Shown here in pieces: positions 57,889 through 64,000 of a stretch of DNA of 64,000 bases. Under the pieces are notes generated by a model. It saw only the letters and a list, made by a program, of their open reading frames with translations. It did not search any database and was not told the origin of the DNA. The DNA is from Williamsia muralis. GTDB taxonomy: Bacteria; Actinomycetota; Actinomycetes; Mycobacteriales; Mycobacteriaceae. A program made the position numbers and the translations under genes. The stretch spans positions 1,240,001 to 1,304,000 of the forward strand of contig NZ_PEBD01000010.1 in the NCBI RefSeq assembly GCF_002735905.1, written 5' to 3'. The stretch's first letter is position 1. Each line of letters opens with the position of its first letter.

Positions 57889-60146
57889 TGGATCAGGTCG
57901 GCCCGGCTACGGTTGCGACGCATCATCTGGCGCTGATGATCACGTACCTCTTCACCCGCGGCAGGCGACGCCGTCCAGCCGCCGTCCTCGCCGAGCACCC
58001 AACTGCGGGTGGTCGGGTCCATCGCCGAATTGAAGACGTCGTCGAGTTCGCGGGTCAGTCGTGGATCGCGCACCTGCGCCATCACTTCCACGCGGCGGTC
58101 GAGATTGCGGTGCATCATGTCGGCGCTGCCGATCCAGAACTCGTCGAGGGACTGGAAATGCAGAACACGGGAATGCTCCAGGAACTGTCCGAGTATCGAG
58201 CGGACGGTGATGTTCTCGCTCATACCCGGAACGCCCGGCCGGAGCGCGCAGATCCCACGCACCACGACCTCGACAGGGACACCGGCCTGCGACGCCCGGT
58301 ACAGGGCGTCGATGACCTGTTCATCAACCAGAGCATTCATCTTCAATCGGATCCGAGCATCGGTATGCCCGGCCTGACGCCGTTCACTCTCTGCGAGGAT
58401 CCGGTCGATGATGCCCGCCCGCACTCCGTGCGGGGCGACCAACAGGTTGCGGTAGGCCACCTTCCGTGAGTAGCCGGTGAGGGTGTTGAACAGATCGGTC
58501 AGGTCGGCGCCGATGTCCGGGGCCGCGGTGAACAGGCCCACGTCTTCGTAGAGCCGCGCGGTTTTCGGATTGTAGTTACCCGTTCCGATATGGCAGTACC
58601 GGCGGATGGTGGACCCTTCACGGCGCACGACGAGACATGTCTTGCAGTGCGTCTTGAGCCCGACCAGTCCGTAGACGACGTGCACGCCGGCCTGCTCGAG
58701 TTGTCGGGCCCATTTGATGTTGGCCTGCTCGTCGAAGCGGGCCTTGATCTCCACAAGCGCGACAACCTGTTTGCCGGCCTCGGCGGCGTCGATCAATGCG
58801 TTCACGATCGGGGAGTCGCCCGAGGTGCGGTACAGCGTCTGCTTGATCGCCAGCACCTGAGGATCTGCCGCGGCCTGCTCGAGGAACCGCTGCACACTCG
58901 TGGAGAAGGAGTCGTATGGGTGATGGACCAGGACGTCGCCGTCACGCAGGGTCGAGAAAATGCTCTTGGGTGTTTCGCGCTCACCGAAAGCCGGGTGGGT
59001 GGCCGGGACGAACGGCGGGTCCTTGAGAGCTGGACGGTCCACGGCGGCTACCTGGAACAGACTCGACAGGTCGAGCAGCCCGGGAACTTCGATGACGTCT
59101 GCGGGGTCGACGTCGAGCTCACGCAGCAACAGTTCGAGCATGTGCTCGGTCATGTCGTCGGCGACCTCGAGGCGGACCGGCGAACCGAAACGTCGCCGCG
59201 CCAGTTCTCGTTCGAGTGCCTGCAGGAGATCCTCGTCGCGATCTTCCTCCACCTCGAAATCCGCGTTGCGAGTGATACGGAAAGCGTGGTGCTCGACGAT
59301 CTCCATCCCGGGGAACAGCTGATCGAGGTGAGCTGCGATCAGATATTCCAGCGGCAGCAGAACCGTTTTCGCCGGGGTGTCGGCGGTTTTCGCGTAGTTC
59401 TGCCGGAACTCCGGCGGCATGAACCGATCGACCTGAACGAACCGGTCGACGTTGTCGGGCACCTTGACGCGCGCGAAATGTTCGCCACCTTCGGTGACGT
59501 CTTTGACGGTCACCGCCAGATTGAGGCTGAGGCCGGAGATGTACGGGAACGGGTGCGCCGGGTCGACCGCGAGTGGGGTCAGAACCGGGAAGACCTCTTC
59601 ATGGAAGTACTCGGCCATCCGGCGGCGCTCGTCGTCGGTCAACTGGTCCCAGGTGATGACGTGGATGTTGTTGTCCGCCAGGGCCTTGCGGACCGAGTCG
59701 AGGAAGACCCGGGCGTGGCGTTCTGCCAGCACCTGTGTGCGCTGTGCGATGAGTGCAAGCTGCTCGCGCGGTGACAGCCCGTCGGCCGACCGTACCGACA
59801 GGCCGGTTTCGTGTCTGCGCTTGAGCCCTGCGACACGCACCATGAAGAATTCGTCGAGGTTCGAGGCGAAGATGGCCAAGAACTTTGCCCTTTCGAGCAA
59901 GGGCAGCGAGGTGTCTTCTGCCAGCGCCAGAACCCGGGCGTTGAAGTCGAGCCAACTGAGTTCCCGGTTCAGGTAACGGTCTTCGGGAAGGTCCGCTGTG
60001 GCAGTGGGGGCGGCGGTGGCTGCCGGCGGGGCGGCCGGCATCGACGATCGCGGCCGGGGAGCGGGGGTCGTTGATTCGGCTGTGCTCACCAGACCATCAT
60101 GGCCTATCTGTCGGGGCCCCGACACCGGGAGATCAGGTTTGTTCAT
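57885..60146 (-). CDS. ppk: Polyphosphate kinase 1
   Basis: The 753-residue enzyme makes polyphosphate from ATP. After a disordered, Ala/Pro-rich N-terminus come the N domain ([51 protein letters not shown]), the active-site His in [19 protein letters not shown] and the second His in [11 protein letters not shown]. The ATG at 60146 overlaps the end of fbiD by 14 bases; a GTG at 60089 is an alternative start giving 734 residues. Position matches Rv2984. Confidence 0.95.
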   Translation of the reverse strand: MNKPDLPVSGPRQIGHDGLVSTAESTTPAPRPRSSMPAAPPAATAAPTATADLPEDRYLNRELSWLDFNARVLALAEDTSLPLLERAKFLAIFASNLDEFFMVRVAGLKRRHETGLSVRSADGLSPREQLALIAQRTQVLAERHARVFLDSVRKALADNNIHVITWDQLTDDERRRMAEYFHEEVFPVLTPLAVDPAHPFPYISGLSLNLAVTVKDVTEGGEHFARVKVPDNVDRFVQVDRFMPPEFRQNYAKTADTPAKTVLLPLEYLIAAHLDQLFPGMEIVEHHAFRITRNADFEVEEDRDEDLLQALERELARRRFGSPVRLEVADDMTEHMLELLLRELDVDPADVIEVPGLLDLSSLFQVAAVDRPALKDPPFVPATHPAFGERETPKSIFSTLRDGDVLVHHPYDSFSTSVQRFLEQAAADPQVLAIKQTLYRTSGDSPIVNALIDAAEAGKQVVALVEIKARFDEQANIKWARQLEQAGVHVVYGLVGLKTHCKTCLVVRREGSTIRRYCHIGTGNYNPKTARLYEDVGLFTAAPDIGADLTDLFNTLTGYSRKVAYRNLLVAPHGVRAGIIDRILAESERRQAGHTDARIRLKMNALVDEQVIDALYRASQAGVPVEVVVRGICALRPGVPGMSENITVRSILGQFLEHSRVLHFQSLDEFWIGSADMMHRNLDRRVEVMAQVRDPRLTRELDDVFNSAMDPTTRSWVLGEDGGWTASPAAGEEVRDHQRQMMRRNRSRADLIQ

Positions 60147-60807
60147 CCAATTGCAAGCGTTCGAGAACGGCACTGGTAGAAGTTCCCAGGCCAAGGCGCC
60201 GTGCGGTCAGCAAATCCTCGACGGTGTCGACGTCGATCCTCAGGTCAGGCCAGCGGCCGGAGTCCTCGGTGAGTTCGACAGCACCCCGGCGTCGATGTTC
60301 TCGGGCCGAATGAGCCCCGAAGCGGAGGGTATCGGCCGCACTGAGATCGGCGGCGTTCAGGAACAGCGCGGTGGTACCGGTGCCCGAATGGTCGGCGATG
60401 AAGGCCCGCTCCAGATCCGAGGACCGGTCGATGGCGGCCGTGAGCGACTCGGGTCTCACCGCGGGGAGATCGGCCTGCAGCACCATGATTCGGCTGCCCG
60501 GCCACAACGACAGAGCGTGGTCGATGCCGATCGCGAACGCCGCGTTGAGAACATCGCCGTTGAGCACGTCGCCGCGGTCCACCACAGTGCGAGCGCCGCT
60601 CGCCTGCGCGGCCTCGGCCACCGATGCGTCGGGACTGACCACCACCACCTGATCGAGTCCTGCGGCTCGCACCGCTGCGAGGGTGTCGGTCAGCATGGCC
60701 AGCACCAGTTGGCGTCGGGCATTGCCGTCGACGCCCGGCGACAGCCGTGTCTTGGCTGCGCTCAGCTCCTTGACCGCGATGACGACTGCGATCGATCGCG
60801 TATCCAT
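60133..60807 (-). CDS. fbiD: FbiD/CofC phosphoenolpyruvate (phospholactate) guanylyltransferase
   Basis: The 224-residue enzyme activates PEP with GTP in coenzyme F420 synthesis (established for M. tuberculosis FbiD, Rv2983). It has the nucleotidyltransferase start [38 protein letters not shown] and [14 protein letters not shown]. The ATG at 60807 has GGAGG only 2 bases before it; in-frame ATG codons at 60816 and 60819 are alternatives. Divergent from gpsA. F420 is used by PPOX proteins such as that at 52571. Confidence 0.9.
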   Translation of the reverse strand: MDTRSIAVVIAVKELSAAKTRLSPGVDGNARRQLVLAMLTDTLAAVRAAGLDQVVVVSPDASVAEAAQASGARTVVDRGDVLNGDVLNAAFAIGIDHALSLWPGSRIMVLQADLPAVRPESLTAAIDRSSDLERAFIADHSGTGTTALFLNAADLSAADTLRFGAHSAREHRRRGAVELTEDSGRWPDLRIDVDTVEDLLTARRLGLGTSTSAVLERLQLDEQT

Positions 60808-60960
60808 GACCTCCATCATGGTCGCCGGTGGTCGCGGGGGGAAAAGGCACCCCACCACCTCCGTGGCCTCTAGTCTTGGATCGTTCGAGAGAATCGGGTC
60901 GGTCCGGGGAGCGGATGTCGACACAGTCGGACGGAAGAGAACGATGGAGAAGGTGGTGGC

Positions 60961-61959
60961 GTGATGCAGGCGGTCGTGATGGGCTCGGGTTCGTGGGGCA
61001 CTGCGATGGCCAAGGTGTTGGTCGACGCGGGCACCCCGACGGTCTTGTGGTCGAGGAGGCCCGAACTGGCGGACGCCATCAATCGAACCCACACCAACCC
61101 CGACTACCTGCCACAGGTACAGCTGCCCGAGGGCCTGCGCGCCAGCGCCGACCTCGCCGAGGTTCTCGCGGGCGCCGACCTGGTGGTCTGTGCCGTGCCC
61201 TCCCAGTCGCTGCGCGCGAGCATGCAGACCTGGCTGCCGCACCTCGCTGACACCGCAACCCTGATGTCGTTGTCCAAAGGCGTGGAAACCGGGACGCTGC
61301 TGCGGATGAGCGAAGTGATCGCCGAGGTGACCGGTGCCGCCTCCGATCGCGTCGCGGTGCTGTCGGGGCCCAATCTCGCCGGTGAGATCGCAGTCGGCCA
61401 ACCCGCCGCGACCGTGGTCGCGTGTGAGGACGAATCCCGGGCGCGCGACATCCAGAAGGCGTGCAGTACGAGGTATTTCCGGCCGTATACCAACACGGAT
61501 GTGGTCGGCTGCGAGATCGGAGGCGCGGTCAAGAACGTCATCGCGCTCGCGTGTGGGATGGCGTCCGGTGTCGGCCTCGGGGAGAACACCCTGGCATCCA
61601 TCATCACTCGCGGTCTGGCCGAGACGATCCGCTTGGGGGTTGCGCTGGGGGCGAGACCCGAGACGCTGGCCGGGCTGGCCGGGGTCGGTGATCTCGTCGC
61701 CACATGCTCCTCGCCGCTGTCGCGCAACCGCACATTCGGCAGCAGGCTGGGGGAGGGCAAGACACTGGCAGAGGCTCAAGAAGCCACCAACGGTCAGGTC
61801 GCCGAGGGTGTGAAGTCGTGCACGTCGGTACGGGCGCTGGCCGAGAAACACGGTGTGGACATGCCTTTGACCGAAGCGGTTCACCAGGTCTGCCACGAAG
61901 GACTCACGGTCACCGAGGCCATCTATTCACTGCTCGGCCGACGGACCAAGCCCGAGTGA
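60961..61959 (+). CDS. gpsA: Glycerol-3-phosphate dehydrogenase [NAD(P)+]
   Basis: The 332-residue enzyme makes glycerol 3-phosphate for phospholipids. It has [41 protein letters not shown], the conserved Lys in [17 protein letters not shown] and [21 protein letters not shown] site lies 7 bases before the GTG at 60961; an ATG follows as the second codon. In related genomes ddl follows; here it does not. Confidence 0.94.
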   Translation: MMQAVVMGSGSWGTAMAKVLVDAGTPTVLWSRRPELADAINRTHTNPDYLPQVQLPEGLRASADLAEVLAGADLVVCAVPSQSLRASMQTWLPHLADTATLMSLSKGVETGTLLRMSEVIAEVTGAASDRVAVLSGPNLAGEIAVGQPAATVVACEDESRARDIQKACSTRYFRPYTNTDVVGCEIGGAVKNVIALACGMASGVGLGENTLASIITRGLAETIRLGVALGARPETLAGLAGVGDLVATCSSPLSRNRTFGSRLGEGKTLAEAQEATNGQVAEGVKSCTSVRALAEKHGVDMPLTEAVHQVCHEGLTVTEAIYSLLGRRTKPE

Positions 61960-61969
61960 CGTGACGTCC

Positions 61970-62506
61970 TCAGCCGCCCAGATCGATGGGTGCGCTCGTG
62001 AGGTTCTGGTCGATCAGTTGCGAAACCTGTTGAATGGGGCCATTTCCGACGTTCTCGGGTAGCCAGATGGCCACATAGGGCCGATGATCGACGGCGTACC
62101 AGAGGAAGCCCTTGGCCTCGGTTGTCGCCGACACCGAGAACCACTGCACCGGATCGACGACCTGCAACCCAGAGGTCGGCGAGAGCGATTCGGGCCGATC
62201 GACTCCGCAACGCACCTGGACGGGTCCGGCCACCTGGTCGCCTGGCGCCCAGGTCACCAGGCCGTCCGCAGCGGTCTCTCGCTTGCCGAACCCATCAAAA
62301 CTCTCGGGAAGGGCGGCAATGAGTTTCGCGCACTCTGGAGAGCCCCGTTCGGGCGCTGCCATCGTCTTCAGCGGGGTGTCGTCGGAGGTTGCACCGTCTG
62401 TGCCGACCACTGCATAGGTGATGAACCCCACGATCACCATGACCGGGATCGCCACGATGCTGGCGATCACGGCCGGGCTGAGCCGGCGCGTCGACGAGTC
62501 GCTCAC
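61970..62506 (-). CDS. DUF3515 family membrane protein
   Basis: The 178-residue protein has one N-terminal transmembrane helix (AVIASIVAIPVMVIVGFITYAVVG) and an external domain with cysteines in SPECAKLIAALPE and VQVRCGVDRPE and the DUF3515 pattern VDPVQWF...WYAVDHRPYVAIWLPE. Function is unknown; it is conserved next to gpsA/thiL in Mycobacteriales (Rv2980). The GTG at 62506 overlaps the stop of the RAM-domain gene. Confidence 0.85.
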   Translation of the reverse strand: MSDSSTRRLSPAVIASIVAIPVMVIVGFITYAVVGTDGATSDDTPLKTMAAPERGSPECAKLIAALPESFDGFGKRETAADGLVTWAPGDQVAGPVQVRCGVDRPESLSPTSGLQVVDPVQWFSVSATTEAKGFLWYAVDHRPYVAIWLPENVGNGPIQQVSQLIDQNLTSAPIDLGG

Positions 62507-62751
62507 CCCTGCCTCGGCGTACCGGTCACCACCGGGCAGGTCAACGTCCGGGTGATTCCTTCGACCTGCTGGATCTTCGGTACCACCGCTTCGGTGAGGT
62601 GCGTCCCGTCGGTCGCATCCACGCGCACGATGACGTCGTAAGGGCCGCTGACCTCCTCCGACGAGGCGACGCCGTCGATTTCCGAGATGGTGGCCGCTGC
62701 CACGGCGGCCTTTCCGACCTCGGTCTGGATCAGTATGTATGCCTGAACCAC
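62503..62751 (-). CDS. Stand-alone Lrp/AsnC ligand-binding (RAM) domain protein
   Basis: The 82-residue protein matches only the C-terminal ligand-binding RAM domain of Lrp/AsnC regulators (VQAYILIQTEVGKAAVAAATISEIDGVASSEEVSGPYDVIVRVDATD). No helix-turn-helix is present. It should form oligomers and bind an amino acid or similar ligand. The GTG at 62751 has an AAAGGAA site. Its stop overlaps the DUF3515 start (GTGA). Divergent from thiL. Confidence 0.9.
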   Translation of the reverse strand: MVQAYILIQTEVGKAAVAAATISEIDGVASSEEVSGPYDVIVRVDATDGTHLTEAVVPKIQQVEGITRTLTCPVVTGTPRQG

Positions 62752-62881
62752 GGCGTTCCTTTCGCTGGCGACTGCGATCAACCGGTGGCTGACCCAAATA
62801 CACTGGCACATATTCTCACCGACAACGGTGCTCAGAGGCCAATCAACAGACTCGAGATGAACGAAGGGGCGGTGAGGGAAC

Positions 62882-63847
62882 CTGTCCAGCGATCCCGTCC
62901 GCACGGTCGGCGACGTCGGTGAGCAAGAGCTGATCGCGCTGTTCACCGCACAAAACGACTCCGCTCCTGCAGATGGGGTGATCGTGGGCCCGGGTGATGA
63001 CGCCGCGGTTCTCGTCGGCAGCGGACCGGTGGTGGTGAGTACCGATGCACTCGTCGACGGACAACACTTCCGACTCGACTGGAGCACGCCACGTCAGGTG
63101 GGCGCCAAAGCGGTGGTGGCAAATGCCGCCGACGTGATGTCGATGGGCGCCAGGGTCACCGGTTTTGTGGTGTCGCTGACGTGCCCGGATCGAACACCGA
63201 CCACAACACTGGTCGGTGTCCGTGACGGAATGCGTGAGGCCGCAGCGCGGTACGGGGCGCAGGTCGTCGGTGGCGATCTCACCGCGGGCGATCAACTGGT
63301 GATCGCGGTGACGGCGATCGGCGCGATGGACGACCGCGCACCGGTTCGACTCTCCACACCGGTAGCCGGTGACGTCCTCGCCGTATCGGGCCCGCTCGGT
63401 GGATCCGCCGCGGGCCTGGCTCTCCTGCTGGCAGGCGTCGATGAGTTTGCCGATCTTGTTGCCACGCACTGCGTTCCGAAACCGCATCTACAGCTGGCCC
63501 TGGCCGCGGCGGAGTCGGGCGTGCACGCGATGACCGACATCTCGGACGGCCTGGCGAGTGAACTGCGAACGATGGCAAGGATGTCGGGTCTGTCGCTTCG
63601 GGTGGACCCCGCTGCCATTCCGGTGCCCCCCGACCTGGCCGCGGCAGCAGCCGAGCTGGGTGTCGACCCGGTCCGCTGGGCTGTGGCCGGTGGAGAAGAC
63701 CATGAACTGTTGGCTGCCTTCGCGCCCGGTGAGCTGCCGGCGGGGTGGACCGCGATCGGGTCGGTGCATGCGGCTGACAGCGGCCCGTCGGTGGTGGTCT
63801 CGGGCTTGGATGTGTCCGACCTCAACAGCGGCTGGCGGACATTCTGA
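62882..63847 (+). CDS. thiL: Thiamine-monophosphate kinase (start codon unusual)
   Basis: The AIR-synthase-fold enzyme phosphorylates thiamine phosphate to thiamine diphosphate. Markers are IVGPGDDAAVLV, STDALVDGQHFRLDWSTPRQVGAKAVVANAADVMSMGA, GGDLTAGDQLV and the C-terminal ISDGLASELRTM. ThiL needs the N-terminal helix that reads VGEQELIALF, encoded from about 62909. That frame has no ATG, GTG or TTG between its upstream stop (62873) and 62978; only a CTG at 62882, with GAGGGAA before it, is available. I therefore place the start at CTG 62882 (321 residues). The alternative is a one-base frameshift. Confidence 0.85.
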   Translation: MSSDPVRTVGDVGEQELIALFTAQNDSAPADGVIVGPGDDAAVLVGSGPVVVSTDALVDGQHFRLDWSTPRQVGAKAVVANAADVMSMGARVTGFVVSLTCPDRTPTTTLVGVRDGMREAAARYGAQVVGGDLTAGDQLVIAVTAIGAMDDRAPVRLSTPVAGDVLAVSGPLGGSAAGLALLLAGVDEFADLVATHCVPKPHLQLALAAAESGVHAMTDISDGLASELRTMARMSGLSLRVDPAAIPVPPDLAAAAAELGVDPVRWAVAGGEDHELLAAFAPGELPAGWTAIGSVHAADSGPSVVVSGLDVSDLNSGWRTF

Positions 63848-63878
63848 CCGCTGCGGTCGACCGCCCGGGCGCCCGCGA

Positions 63879-63884
63879 TACTGT
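63879..63884 (+). promoter_or_regulatory. -10 box (TACTGT), last gene
   Basis: TACTGT ends 7 bases before the ATG at 63892. Confidence 0.5.
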
Positions 63885-63891
63885 GACTGTC

Positions 63892-64000
63892 ATGGCGATC
63901 TACGCACTCGATGACCGAGAGCCGCAATTGGGCGAAGGGGTCTACATCCATCCTGACGCGGTGGTGATCGGAGCCGTCACGCTCGAGGCGGGGGTCTCGG
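63892..64000 (+). CDS. Gamma-carbonic-anhydrase-like hexapeptide protein, 3' end cut by the window
   Basis: Only 36 codons are visible: MAIYALDDREPQLGEGVYIHPDAVVIGAVTLEAGVS. The PQLGEGVYIHPDAVVIGAVTLE stretch is the typical start of gamma-class carbonic anhydrase/YrdA-like left-handed beta-helix proteins. The metal-binding histidines would lie beyond the window. A -10 box is 7 bases before the ATG; a GTG at 63883 is also in frame. Confidence 0.75.
   Translation, partial: MAIYALDDREPQLGEGVYIHPDAVVIGAVTLEAGVS

Noticed and set aside
60133-61896. Extended minus-strand frame upstream of fbiD (587 codons)
   Set aside because: The part beyond about 60819 is antisense to gpsA; the FbiD family N-terminus starts at about 60807.
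62599-62922. Plus-strand frame ending before thiL
   Set aside because: It is antisense to the RAM-domain gene; only its last codons are relevant, as a possible frameshifted thiL start.

Overview
The window looks like chromosomal DNA of a high-GC actinobacterium of the order Mycobacteriales (Corynebacteriales), most likely Gordonia or a close relative. The evidence is the very high GC at third codon positions, frequent GTG starts, and gene order. From left to right the genes follow, with gaps, the block I remember from Mycobacterium tuberculosis as about Rv3038c down to Rv2977c: methyltransferases, GH57/GT4 glucan genes, etfBA, iscS-mnmA, ligA, gatCA-pfkA-gatB, lppZ/doxX, ilvD, ilvBNC, serA-leuB, gltX with tRNA-Gln and tRNA-Glu, iclR-leuCD, hup/mutT1-ppk-fbiD, gpsA, thiL. 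No prophage, transposase, CRISPR array or rRNA was seen. The genus is an inference.

Layout. 1-9.5 kb: a truncated methyltransferase, an ArsR/SRPBCC pair, a secreted HNH lipoprotein, a THUMP-like methyltransferase, a beta-propeller lipoprotein, then a hexapeptide acyltransferase and a tightly overlapping methyltransferase-GH57-GT4 operon that resembles the methylglucose lipopolysaccharide locus. 9.7-16.8 kb: etfBA, an OlsB-like/PlsC-like acyltransferase pair, and iscS-mnmA-MetE-like. 17-20.7 kb: a cobalamin riboswitch and a BtuCDF-type importer. 20.7-33.3 kb: ligA, small regulatory or unknown genes, gatCA, a secreted phospholipase A2/membrane hydrolase pair, a two-component system, pfkA, gatB. 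33.3-48 kb: lppZ, DoxX, and branched-chain and serine biosynthesis (ilvD, ilvBNC with an attenuator, serA, leuB), an S1 protease, an MFS transporter and an FAH-family gene. 48-56 kb: hydrolase, gltX, two tRNAs, an amidase, small unknown genes, a PPOX protein, iclR, leuCD. 56-64 kb: hup with lysine-rich repeats, mutT1-ppk-fbiD, gpsA, DUF3515/RAM genes, thiL and the start of a gamma-carbonic-anhydrase-like gene.

How it works together. The window holds nearly the whole Ile/Val/Leu pathway (ilvBNC, ilvD, leuB, leuCD and a linked IclR regulator). It also holds a complete indirect Gln-tRNA(Gln) route: gltX, tRNA-Gln, tRNA-Glu and gatCAB. Iron-sulfur and tRNA thiolation genes sit together (iscS-mnmA). 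Translation of many genes appears to be leaderless: a TANNNT box lies 6-8 bases before an ATG or GTG at more than a dozen genes.

The most interesting non-gene signals are: an 18-bp inverted repeat that exactly fills the -35/-10 spacer of the arsR gene; a 14-codon Ile/Leu/Val leader peptide with a U-tract terminator before ilvB; a B12 riboswitch before an ABC importer; two copies of an approximately 85-bp palindromic intergenic repeat (after gatA and after pfkA); and a thiL gene whose conserved N-terminus has no ATG, GTG or TTG start.
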